Of a DNA stretch of 64,000 nt, positions 27,114 through 35,573 are shown piece by piece. How positions within the stretch are numbered: position 1 is the stretch's first letter; each line of letters opens with the position of its first letter. Below the pieces are notes generated by a model, which was not told where the DNA came from, made no database searches, and saw only the letters and a program-made list of their open reading frames with translations. Origin of the DNA: Oligoflexales bacterium (GTDB taxonomy: Bacteria > Bdellovibrionota_B > Oligoflexia > Oligoflexales > RGVZ01); NCBI GenBank assembly GCA_947494335.1, contig CANLUT010000001.1, positions 1,047,649 to 1,111,648 on the forward strand, given 5' to 3'. Position numbers and translations under genes: made by a program.

Positions 27114-29858
27114 TTAAGGTACCCGAGGGGCCTTTCTGATGACGTTGTTGTAAAAGTCTGCGATGTAAATGCCGTCGGACCCATCAAGTGTCATAGCGAC
27201 AGGATACTCAAGCGTTGAATTGATAGCATAACCATTGTTTCCCGAGTAGCCATTACTTCCATTGCCAACAACCGTTGTTATAGTCCCGGTGCTCGATAAT
27301 ACCATTCTTACGACATGATTAAACTGATCCACAATCAGTACATTGTTTGCGGAGTCGACCCTAACGTCTTTAGGTGAGTTCAGAGTTGCTGCGGTGGCGT
27401 TTCCGTCATTCCCAGTATAGTTTGCGGATCCTGTTCCAGCGAATGTCGAGATTGTGCCAGTGGACAGGTTAACAACTCGAATTTTATTATTTAGGGAGTC
27501 GGCGATATAAAGTTTGTTATCGGCGCTCACAGCAACCCCGGTGGGGTTTGCAAGCTTGGCGCTTGTGGCCGCTGCGCCGTCACCGCTTGATCCAAGTTCG
27601 CCACTGCCGGCGACCGTAGAAATAATTCCGTTGGTGGATATTTTTCGAATCCTATTATTTGATTGATCGGCGATAAAAAGCTCTCCGGCGGCATTGAATG
27701 CAATACCCGATGGGAAGTTTAGACTGGCAGATGACGCTGGTCCACCGTCTCCATCATAGTTTGCTGAACCGTTTCCGGCCACCGTGGTGATGATTCCCGT
27801 GGCTACGTTTACTCTGCGAACCCGGTGATTGTATTGATCTGAAAAATATAGATTTCCGCTGGCATCGAATGCAAGGCCATACGGGTAGCGGATACTGGCG
27901 TTCACGGCGGCTGAACCATCGCCTGAGTAAGTGGGGAGTCCATTACCTGCATAAGTGGAAATGATGTTGGTTGAAACGGCGACTCTACGGATCTTGTTAT
28001 TTTGAGTGTCGGCAATATAGATATTTCCTGCACCATCGATAGCGACGCCGGATGGTCCGTAAAGTCGAGCCAACGTCGCAACTGCACCATCGCCACTAGA
28101 TCCGATAACGCCAGTTCCGGCTACGGTTGTGATGATGCCGTAGGTTGTTATGGTGTAGATCGCTGCCTGGAATCCGGAGTTGCTGAAGTTGGCTCTTGTA
28201 GCCATGGCCCGAAGCGTTGTTGTGGCTGAAATAGTGACTGGGCCGGTATAAACGGTGGAGCTGGTGGTGGGTGTTGTATTGTTTGTCGTGTAATAAATCG
28301 TCGCACTGGGTGTTGTCGTGGCGATGGTAACGGACCTTGCTGTCGAGTAAGCACCTTGCGCCACACTGAAGGTCGGAGTGGCAACCGCCCCATTGATTGT
28401 ATAGGTTGCGGAGCTCACGGACGAGTTGATGTATGCAGTTTGGATTGCAATTGCTCTGATCGTAAGGCTTGTAGCGACCGAAATCGCGGACGTGTAAAGT
28501 GTTGAGGACGTTGTCGGGGTCGATCCGTCAAGTGTATAGCGAATCGAAGCACCGGCTGTTGCAGAACTCAGAACAACGCTTTGAGACGGACCATAGGCAC
28601 CTGCGGCGACGCTGAATGTTGGCGCTGCAGCAGAGCCGTTAATCGTATAGGCTGCCGACGCCACAGATGAATTAGAGAAATATTGCTTCACGCCGATCGC
28701 CCTTACCGTTTGCGACGAACTTACTGTTAGCGCTGAGCTGTAAACTGCAGAACTTGTTGTTGGGGTTGAACCGTCAACGGTGTAGTGAATGGTTGCCCCA
28801 TTGGTTGTCGTGCTGATGGCGACCGTCTGCGCAGGGCCGTAAGCTCCTGCCGCAACGCTGAAGGTAGGAGTGGCAACGGTTCCATTGATCGTGTAGGTCG
28901 CGCTGCTTACTGTCGAGTCGATATAATCTTGTTTGGTTGCAATCGCGCGAACTGTCTGCGACGTGCTTACCGATACCGGACCAGAGTAGGGCGTAGAACT
29001 CGCTGAGGGCGTGGAACCGTCCGTCGTGTAATAAAGCAACGCTCCGGTGGTGGTCGACGCGAGGACGACCGTTTGAGCGGGTCCGTATGAGCCGGCGGCC
29101 ACACTGAATGATGGCGGCGAAACGGCGCCGTTAATCACATAGGACGAGGACGTCACTTGAGAGTCGGCCCAACCAGCTTTGACGGCAAACGCCTTAATTG
29201 TCTTTGATGACGAAACGTAAACAGGCACGGTGTAAATGCTGGAGGATGTGGTTGGATCTGTGCCGTCGGTTGTGTAGTAAATAAAGTCTGGGCTGTAAGA
29301 AGAGTTAATCGCTACGGATTGCGGAGGACCAAAGGCGCCACTTGCGGGGCTGAACGTTGGGTCAGGAAGCGCAAGTCCTATCGTGTATTCAAACGTGCTT
29401 ACAGAAGAGTTGTTATAACCGCTTTTGACGGCTATGGCTTTCAGCGTCAAAGAATTGCTAAATGAGATTGGCGCAACGAAAAGGTTGGATGCGGTCGTTG
29501 GGTTTGTACCATCGGTTGTGTAGTAAATACTAACGTCCGCTGTATTTGAAGCAAATGACACCGCTTGCGGGACGGTGTAGACCCCGGCCGGGGGCGAAAC
29601 CACTGGCGCTTCAGCATCTGGAAGAACAATAACAGTGGGCGTTGAGGACACTGGAGGAGACTGCGGTGCCGGAGTCGTGGTGGATGAATCGGTTGCAGGC
29701 TCGGGGTCTAGGTTGACTCCGCAGTCTTCTTGACGAGGCTCCTCACCCTCATCACTCAGTCGAATTTGGATGGACGTCGGACTTTTCTCGCAGTCGTTCT
29801 TTTCACAGGCAGTCAGCCCGGCTGTGATTGATGCGATGATGAAGAGCTTAAAAAACAT
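27114..29858 (-). CDS. Lipoprotein with six chitobiase-type repeats and an NHL beta-propeller
   Basis: 914 residues. A lipoprotein signal (MFFKLFIIASITAGLTAC) and an acidic/Thr-Pro linker are followed by six tandem repeats of about 82 aa (about 85-571), each with the chitobiase/beta-hexosaminidase C-terminal signature (YYTTDGTxPTTSS...Y...I..S.T..AIA...G). From about 572 to the end there are six NHL repeats (ITTVAG.G...GDG..A..A.L..P.G.A.D..GN.YIAD..N..IR), enough for one complete six-bladed propeller. It is probably an outer-surface adhesin or glycan-binding scaffold (inference); no catalytic residues are recognised. The repeats are close enough to recombine, so copy number may vary between strains. 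It is a single gene, 195 bp upstream of guaB on the same strand. Confidence 0.9.
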   Translation of the reverse strand: MFFKLFIIASITAGLTACEKNDCEKSPTSIQIRLSDEGEEPRQEDCGVNLDPEPATDSSTTTPAPQSPPVSSTPTVIVLPDAEAPVVSPPAGVYTVPQAVSFASNTADVSIYYTTDGTNPTTASNLFVAPISFSNSLTLKAIAVKSGYNNSSVSTFEYTIGLALPDPTFSPASGAFGPPQSVAINSSYSPDFIYYTTDGTDPTTSSSIYTVPVYVSSSKTIKAFAVKAGWADSQVTSSSYVINGAVSPPSFSVAAGSYGPAQTVVLASTTTGALLYYTTDGSTPSASSTPYSGPVSVSTSQTVRAIATKQDYIDSTVSSATYTINGTVATPTFSVAAGAYGPAQTVAISTTTNGATIHYTVDGSTPTTSSAVYSSALTVSSSQTVRAIGVKQYFSNSSVASAAYTINGSAAAPTFSVAAGAYGPSQSVVLSSATAGASIRYTLDGSTPTTSSTLYTSAISVATSLTIRAIAIQTAYINSSVSSATYTINGAVATPTFSVAQGAYSTARSVTIATTTPSATIYYTTNNTTPTTSSTVYTGPVTISATTTLRAMATRANFSNSGFQAAIYTITTYGIITTVAGTGVIGSSGDGAVATLARLYGPSGVAIDGAGNIYIADTQNNKIRRVAVSTNIISTYAGNGLPTYSGDGSAAVNASIRYPYGLAFDASGNLYFSDQYNHRVRRVNVATGIITTVAGNGSANYDGDGGPASSASLNFPSGIAFNAAGELFIADQSNNRIRKISTNGIISTVAGSGELGSSGDGAAATSAKLANPTGVAVSADNKLYIADSLNNKIRVVNLSTGTISTFAGTGSANYTGNDGNATAATLNSPKDVRVDSANNVLIVDQFNHVVRMVLSSTGTITTVVGNGSNGYSGNNGYAINSTLEYPVAMTLDGSDGIYIADFYNNVIRKAPRVP
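28146..29606 (-). repeat. Six tandem ~246-bp coding repeats
   Basis: DNA encoding the six chitobiase-type modules of the surface lipoprotein. Repeats 3 to 6 share long near-identical stretches such as TFSVAAGAYGPAQ, pointing to internal duplication. Confidence 0.8.
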
Positions 29859-30142
29859 CGTTAGTCCTTAGAGGTTAGCGGGATACACCCACTTTCCCGT
29901 ATGGAAGGATCGGTATTGTAGGCGAAGAGTTGATATAAACACGGAAACAGGTCTTTAACCTTTTGAAAGTATGGAGAAATATGCTGTCATTATGGGTCTG
30001 GTTTACTGAGGGCGACTGGCAACTCACTCGAGGTCTCGCTGGATTTTTAAAAAACCGGGCAATCCTTGCTCAGTTTAGTGACTTAGCCCCTGTGGGACAA
30101 TCATAGTGAGGCATGGTGCCTGTAGTGAGGTTTTGATCTGCG

Positions 30143-31252
30143 GTGATCAAGGCTGAATTTAAAAATAAAAGTTATCTGTTGTGGCAACGGTGGTTGATTT
30201 CGTTGTTGCCTCTTTTTGCGTTGTTGTTGTTCGATGCAAAATTACATGCTGCGGCTCCGGCGGTTCAAGGGATTACGAGCGGAGGAATTGCAGCAGGTCG
30301 AGGTGGAGGTGCAGCGACTAACAACGGACCTTTAAAAGCATCATCTCCGACATCAACAGCTTTTTTTGAAAAATATGTTTTGTTTGATGTGAAGCATTTT
30401 ACGACTGATTTTTACGATGAGCATGGAACAAGAGTTAAACGTGATGCCTCAGTCCGCACAAGTCTACGCGGAGGGTTTAGATTATTGGGTGGGGTTGTCG
30501 ATGCAAGCGCAGGCGTCGGCGCTGCAAAGCTAACGTCAGAGCCCCGAATTTATCACAATCGCTCAGATGCCTTGCTGCAGATTTACCCTTTGAAGAGCCC
30601 GATTTTTGATTTTCTAGTTTATGTAAATGCGATGTTTCCCGTACGTGTTCAAGATCTCGATCCAACGGAATACATGGAAGGGGGGCGTTTTGACGATGAT
30701 ATGCGTCGTGCGATAGATGCCACCATTGTCTTCGCTGGGGCCTCGCCAAAAATGAAACTTGATTTTCCAACTACAGCCGGGCGCTTGCGGCATTTTCTCA
30801 CACTAGACGTTCGCATGATGACTTACTCGAAGGCCCTGATTGGAGACGGCTCAGATTCCGGTTCAGGCATCCTTGAATTCTCAGACTCAGCAACAACGGC
30901 CGCCGAGGATATCCCTGGTTTGGTTGACTGGGCGCCGCGCTACGCGAATCAAATCATCACGGGGCTCAGTTATTCGCCGCCTTTTTTACCAGGTCTTGAT
31001 CTCGAATATGCTGGCTCTTACGAATCAAGATTTGTTCCCGATTATTTTTATAATAAGTGCTCTCAAAGTTGGAACTATACGTATGACGTCGACAGGGTGT
31101 CATTCACCCGATTTGCAATCAGAGCAAATGTCTCGAGTGATCTCTCGCTGGATTTGGAGTCTTATTTCATCCGTAATGGTTTTTTCAAAACCGATCGGGT
31201 CAACAATCAGAGTCGGTTTAAAAATATCGCCACGGTAACTTTTAAATTCTAG
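30143..31252 (+). CDS. Outer-membrane barrel-like exported protein
   Basis: 369 residues starting at GTG (only a distant AGG is visible upstream, so the start is uncertain). A long N-terminal signal (about 35 residues, LLPLFALLLFDAKLHAAA) precedes a Gly/Ala-rich linker, then alternating strands with paired aromatics and a C-terminal TVTFKF ending in Phe. This fits an outer-membrane beta-barrel. No family is recognised. It stands between the surface lipoprotein (divergent) and proS (convergent, 9 bp apart). The 284-bp upstream region holds no ORF with a ribosome site. Confidence 0.7.
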   Translation: MIKAEFKNKSYLLWQRWLISLLPLFALLLFDAKLHAAAPAVQGITSGGIAAGRGGGAATNNGPLKASSPTSTAFFEKYVLFDVKHFTTDFYDEHGTRVKRDASVRTSLRGGFRLLGGVVDASAGVGAAKLTSEPRIYHNRSDALLQIYPLKSPIFDFLVYVNAMFPVRVQDLDPTEYMEGGRFDDDMRRAIDATIVFAGASPKMKLDFPTTAGRLRHFLTLDVRMMTYSKALIGDGSDSGSGILEFSDSATTAAEDIPGLVDWAPRYANQIITGLSYSPPFLPGLDLEYAGSYESRFVPDYFYNKCSQSWNYTYDVDRVSFTRFAIRANVSSDLSLDLESYFIRNGFFKTDRVNNQSRFKNIATVTFKF

Positions 31253-31261
31253 CGCCCAAAT

Positions 31262-32794
31262 TCAGTAGTTTTTTGCGAAGATCACTTGGGTCGACGTTGG
31301 CTTGCCCGTGAATAAGCATTTTCCAGGGGGCACCTTTTCGCCAAGTGGTATACAACGAGGCGTAACTTTAAGCTCAGCAAGCTTGTCGTTAATGAGTTTT
31401 GCGTCCGCAGGGTCAGCCGACCAGTACGCGCGCGCAAAACCACCGTGAATTTCAGGCTTCGCATCGTTTTTGGGAGTAAACCATTTTGAAAACTCGCTCA
31501 GATCAGTGAAGGTTTGAGTGCGAGATTCCCTGAGGGCTAAAGCCCTGTTAAAGAGGTTTTTCTGCATCTCATCCAGCACATTTGTGATGGTTGATACGAA
31601 CTCAGAACGCCCAACGCCCTTTTTATCCTTGACGCCAAGGTCTCTGCGTCCGACAAAAAGACTATCGGCTTGCATGTCGCGAGGACCAACTTCCGCGCGG
31701 ATGGGCGTGCCTTTTTTGATGTGCTGCCAGGTTTTTTCACCGCCTCGGATATCTCTTGCGTCAAGCTCGACTCGAATCTTATCGCCCATGTAGGTTTGCC
31801 CCTCGAGTTCTTTTTTTACGCGGTGGCAGTATTCCAAAACCTGAGTTTTTTCTTCGTCATTACGATAAATCGGAAGCAGCACAACATGCTTAGGGGCTAG
31901 CCGCGGTGGCACGATCAGACCGTCGTCGTCTGAATGCGTCATGATAAGACCGCCAATTAGTCGTGTAGAAACACCCCAAGATGTGGTCCAAGCAAATTCG
32001 TCAGCGCCCTGTTGGTTTTGGAATCGAATGCCCGATGCTTTCGCAAAATTTTGACCAAGAAAGTGACTTGTACCCGCCTGAAGGGCTTTACCGTCCTGCA
32101 TCATGGCTTCAATCGTGTAGGTGTTGACGGCGCCTGGAAATTTTTCGCCAGGGGTCTTTTCACCCTTAATCACAGGCATCGCCATGTACTCATGAGCAAA
32201 CCACTCATAGACATCCAGCATCTGCATGGTTTCTTCGACAGCTTCGGCCGCTGTCGCGTGGGCCGTATGGCCTTCTTGCCAAAGAAATTCGGCCGTTCTG
32301 AGGAACATGCGCGTGCGCATTTCCCAACGCATCACGTTGGCCCATTGGTTGATCAGTATTGGTAGGTCACGATAGCTCTGTACCCATTTGGCGTAAGATG
32401 CACCGATGATAGTCTCTGATGTCGGGCGGATGATAAACGGCTCTTCGAGCTCTCCGGCAGGAATTAGCTTGCCATCTTTGCCTGCCTCAAGGCGATGATG
32501 GGTGACAACAGCGCACTCTTTTGCAAATCCTTCAACGTGCTCAGCTTCCTGCTCGAGAAAGCTTTTGGGGATCAGAAGGGGGAAGTAGGCATTAACATGT
32601 CCCGTTTCCTTAAACTTGCGGTCCAGCACCTGCTGGATGTTTTCCCAGAGAGCATAACCCCAGGGCTTGATCACCATGCAGCCCCTCGTGGGAGAGTTTT
32701 CTGCCAAGTCAGCAGCCTTAATCACCTGCTGGTACCATTCTGGATAATCTTCAGTACGAGTCGGGGTAATGGCAGACTGAGGGGCTTTGGACAT
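31262..32794 (-). CDS. proS: Prolyl-tRNA synthetase, archaeal/eukaryotic-type
   Basis: Charges tRNA-Pro. The ATG at 32794 is used (AGGAG 10 nt upstream); the frame continues upstream to 32851 but the extra residues are not conserved-looking. The 510-residue protein is the short class (about 480-510) without the large editing insertion between motifs 2 and 3 found in most bacterial ProRS. It shows RGCMVIKPWGYALWENIQ, the motif 2 region MRTRMFLRTAEFLWQEGHT, and a C-terminal domain ending FAKNY, typical of the ProS type 3 group. Bacteria with this form often rely on separate editing factors; none is visible here. Confidence 0.96.
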   Translation of the reverse strand: MSKAPQSAITPTRTEDYPEWYQQVIKAADLAENSPTRGCMVIKPWGYALWENIQQVLDRKFKETGHVNAYFPLLIPKSFLEQEAEHVEGFAKECAVVTHHRLEAGKDGKLIPAGELEEPFIIRPTSETIIGASYAKWVQSYRDLPILINQWANVMRWEMRTRMFLRTAEFLWQEGHTAHATAAEAVEETMQMLDVYEWFAHEYMAMPVIKGEKTPGEKFPGAVNTYTIEAMMQDGKALQAGTSHFLGQNFAKASGIRFQNQQGADEFAWTTSWGVSTRLIGGLIMTHSDDDGLIVPPRLAPKHVVLLPIYRNDEEKTQVLEYCHRVKKELEGQTYMGDKIRVELDARDIRGGEKTWQHIKKGTPIRAEVGPRDMQADSLFVGRRDLGVKDKKGVGRSEFVSTITNVLDEMQKNLFNRALALRESRTQTFTDLSEFSKWFTPKNDAKPEIHGGFARAYWSADPADAKLINDKLAELKVTPRCIPLGEKVPPGKCLFTGKPTSTQVIFAKNY

Positions 32795-33017
32795 GGGGGC
32801 GTAACTCCTAAAATAAATCGCAACGAAGGCGGCAGTTATCGATAGCAGCAATCGAGGCGGCTATCATCCCTATATGGCTGATAAAATTTAAGTCAGCCGT
32901 AGCCAGTATATTGCAGCATCTTATGGCGATAAACAAACGAATTTACTTTAAAATCTGACGTTAGCAGACTATCCTTGACAGTTAACAGTCTAAATTTTGC
33001 TTTGCAGAGGCTCTCCC

Positions 33018-34820
33018 GTGGTTTCAAAGGGTCACATAGATCAGATTTCATCAGCTCCAAAAATTCTGGGCGATAGGCTAGCGGTTGCGCGTGGCGATAA
33101 GCCGGCAGAGTTGGTTATTCGTAACGCCCACTGGCTTGATGTTTTTTCAGGCACCTGGCAGACCGGGGACGTCGCCATATTTGATGGTCTTATCGTGGGT
33201 GTGTCCGACAGTTACGAAGCCAAGTCCGTGATTGATGCCAAAGGTGCAGCTCTGGTTCCCGGTTTTATTGATTCGCACGTCCATATTGAAAGCTCGATGA
33301 TGACGCCGCGGCAGTTTGCAAAGGCTGTATTGCCGCGCGGCACAACGGCAGTGATCTGGGACCCCCACGAAATAGCTAATGTTAAGGGAACGGCGGGAAT
33401 TCAATGGGCACTCGACTCCAGCGAGGGGCTGCCGATGGATTTTTTTGTGATGGTGCCCAGCTGTGTTCCGTCGACTTCGGGTGATTTAAACCTGGAAACT
33501 AGTGGTGCCTCATTGACTGCAAAAGACATTGCTCAGTTTGCCGGTCATCCTCGTGTTCTTGGCCTAGCTGAAATGATGAACTGGCCTGGCCTTGTCCATG
33601 GTGACAAGGACGTGGTGGATAAGCTTTTAGTCTTTCAAGATAAGCGGCGCGATGGCCACTGTCCGGGGTTATCAGGCAAGCTGTTAAACGCCTACGGTGT
33701 GGCTGGTATTCATTCTTGTCATGAGTCAACGACTAAGGCAGAGGCGAGCGAGAAACTGACCAAAGGGATTCATGTCCTCATTCGCGAAGGCAGCTGTGCA
33801 AAAGATGCAGACGAGCTTCTGCCTTTGGTGAACTCTTGGACATCAGCCACTGTAGGGTACTGTAGTGATGATCGCAATCCTCTCGATATTGAAGAGGCTG
33901 GACATCTCGACTGCATCGTCAATAAAGCTTTGATTATGGGGTTGGATCCTGTCGCCGTCTTCCGAGCGGCATCCTTTGCGCCTGCTCGCATGTACGGCTT
34001 AGGCGACCGAGGTGCGGTCGCGCCTGGTTATCGTGCTGACTTGGTGTTGCTCAGACCTGTTGCTGGCGAGAGGGACTTTTCAAAAGGTGTTTCCATTGAA
34101 AAAGTTTTACGAGGGGGCGCCGAAGCGTCGACGTTGCTTAGCGGCATGTTGCCAGTAGAACGGGTAAATTTAGACAAAGGAAAAGCCAATCTTCAGATCA
34201 AAGGCACAATCAAAGCCAGTGACTTTGAAATTCTAGCACGTGGAAATGAGACGACTAAAGCGCGGGTGATTGGGGTTAGACCTAGACAAATCGTAACAGA
34301 TCATCTGGAGCTGGATGTTGCGTGCTCAGATGGTAAAATTTCTTTATCGCCCACACCCGGCATTAACAAAATCTCTGTGATTGAACGGCATCAAGCCTCT
34401 GGCCAAATGGCAACTGCTCTTGTAAAGGGTTTTTCCCTCGTCAATGGAGCCATTGCGACCTCGATAAATCATGATTGTCATAATGTCATTGTGACGGGTT
34501 CATCAGATGAATTGATGGCACGAGCTGTTGATGAGCTGCGCAAGATTGACGGTGGCATCGTTGTGGTCTCAAGCGCTGGTAAAATTGCGTCGATGGCTCT
34601 TCCTATTGGTGGTCTGATGACTTCAGAGGAGCCTGAGCACGTGGCCGAGTCGCTGCGTCACTTAAAACAGCTTGCCCGCGATATCGGGTGCACGCTGGAA
34701 GAACCTTTTTTGCAGCTGTCGTTTCTAGCTTTGCCGGTCATTCCTAGCCTCAAGATCACCGATCGTGGTCTCGTAGACGGGACGACCTTTAAAGTTGTAG
34801 CGGTTGAAATGGAAAAGTGA
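33018..34820 (+). CDS. ade: Adenine deaminase
   Basis: Hydrolyses adenine to hypoxanthine for purine salvage. 600 residues from the GTG at 33018 (AGAGG 7 nt upstream); a TTG at 32997 is in frame but lacks support. It is an amidohydrolase: metal motif DSHVHIESS near residue 89, DPHEIANV, an HSCHE-type segment (GIHSCHESTT), CSDDRNP, then a C-terminal domain with NHDCHNVIVTG and GGLMTSEEP. This domain set matches the bacterial Ade (YerA-like) family in order and length. The next gene, a thiol dioxygenase, starts 10 bp after the stop, so they are probably cotranscribed. Confidence 0.95.
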   Translation: MVSKGHIDQISSAPKILGDRLAVARGDKPAELVIRNAHWLDVFSGTWQTGDVAIFDGLIVGVSDSYEAKSVIDAKGAALVPGFIDSHVHIESSMMTPRQFAKAVLPRGTTAVIWDPHEIANVKGTAGIQWALDSSEGLPMDFFVMVPSCVPSTSGDLNLETSGASLTAKDIAQFAGHPRVLGLAEMMNWPGLVHGDKDVVDKLLVFQDKRRDGHCPGLSGKLLNAYGVAGIHSCHESTTKAEASEKLTKGIHVLIREGSCAKDADELLPLVNSWTSATVGYCSDDRNPLDIEEAGHLDCIVNKALIMGLDPVAVFRAASFAPARMYGLGDRGAVAPGYRADLVLLRPVAGERDFSKGVSIEKVLRGGAEASTLLSGMLPVERVNLDKGKANLQIKGTIKASDFEILARGNETTKARVIGVRPRQIVTDHLELDVACSDGKISLSPTPGINKISVIERHQASGQMATALVKGFSLVNGAIATSINHDCHNVIVTGSSDELMARAVDELRKIDGGIVVVSSAGKIASMALPIGGLMTSEEPEHVAESLRHLKQLARDIGCTLEEPFLQLSFLALPVIPSLKITDRGLVDGTTFKVVAVEMEK

Positions 34821-34830
34821 GGAGTTACCC

Positions 34831-35400
34831 GTGAGAACCATGATTGAAGAGATTCGCCGATTGCTGCGCCAGGGCGCGATTGACGGCGCACAGATCCACG
34901 AGATTCAGGAAGTCGTGATGGAGTCATTGCCTGACATGGTCTCAAGGCTCGCTAATCGTGATTATGAACCAGGAAGATATTTGCTGTATAAGGATGCAGA
35001 TTTTGGTTTTGTTGTGATGATGCTGGTTTGGAATCGCGGACAAGCGACGCCCATTCACGCCCATGGGACTTGGGGCGTGGAAGCAGTCATTAAAAACAAG
35101 GTGCGTGTAACAAACTACGCTTGCGACAAAGAGTGTGCTCGCGAAATTGGTTCAGTTGTGCTTCCGACTGGTGCGGTTGCTTATGTTCTGCCGCCTGATG
35201 CCGATGTTCACCGAGTGGAGCACTTCGGAGATCAACAAGCAATTACGGTTCACATCTATGGCAAAGAACTGCATGAGAATTTGGTTTACATCCCAGGCGA
35301 AGGCTTCAAGGCAACACCCGTCAGTTGCAACAAGTTGCCAGATGACTTGGATTGGTTTTCAGGGGTCTGTTGGCCTGGTCGAGAATTACCGTTAGCTTAA
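34831..35400 (+). CDS. Cysteine dioxygenase-family cupin
   Basis: A 189-residue cupin of the thiol dioxygenase family that oxidises cysteine (or a related thiol) to the sulfinate with Fe(II) and O2. The iron ligands are visible as TPIHAHGTWG (His76, His78) and ITVHIYG (His141). GTG at 34831 has AGGAG 6 nt upstream, better than the ATG at 34840. Its substrate (cysteine, 3-mercaptopropionate or another) cannot be fixed from the sequence. It is coupled to adenine deaminase, an unusual partner, and followed by an intrinsic terminator. Confidence 0.9.
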   Translation: MRTMIEEIRRLLRQGAIDGAQIHEIQEVVMESLPDMVSRLANRDYEPGRYLLYKDADFGFVVMMLVWNRGQATPIHAHGTWGVEAVIKNKVRVTNYACDKECAREIGSVVLPTGAVAYVLPPDADVHRVEHFGDQQAITVHIYGKELHENLVYIPGEGFKATPVSCNKLPDDLDWFSGVCWPGRELPLA

Positions 35401-35432
35401 CAAGAAACACGGGCCCTATAAGTTCGGACATC

Positions 35433-35464
35433 CCGGCATGACTTGGGGTTGCTGCCGGTTTTTT
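35433..35464 (+). terminator. Intrinsic terminator after ade-cdo
   Basis: A CCGGCA/TGCCGG stem with a 14-nt loop is followed by six T residues, 33 bp after the dioxygenase stop. Confidence 0.75.
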
Positions 35465-35573
35465 GCGAAATACAAAAAATCAGAGTTCAATGTAAGAGTT
35501 CGATTATCCGATGTTCTTAGGCAACGAATTTTGTTGATATTTGCCAACATAAAGAACATTGGATCGGACCCCT

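Noticed and set aside
32975-33017. TTGACA-based promoter for ade
   Set aside because: TTGACA at 32975-32980 is perfect, but no acceptable -10 lies 16-18 bp downstream.
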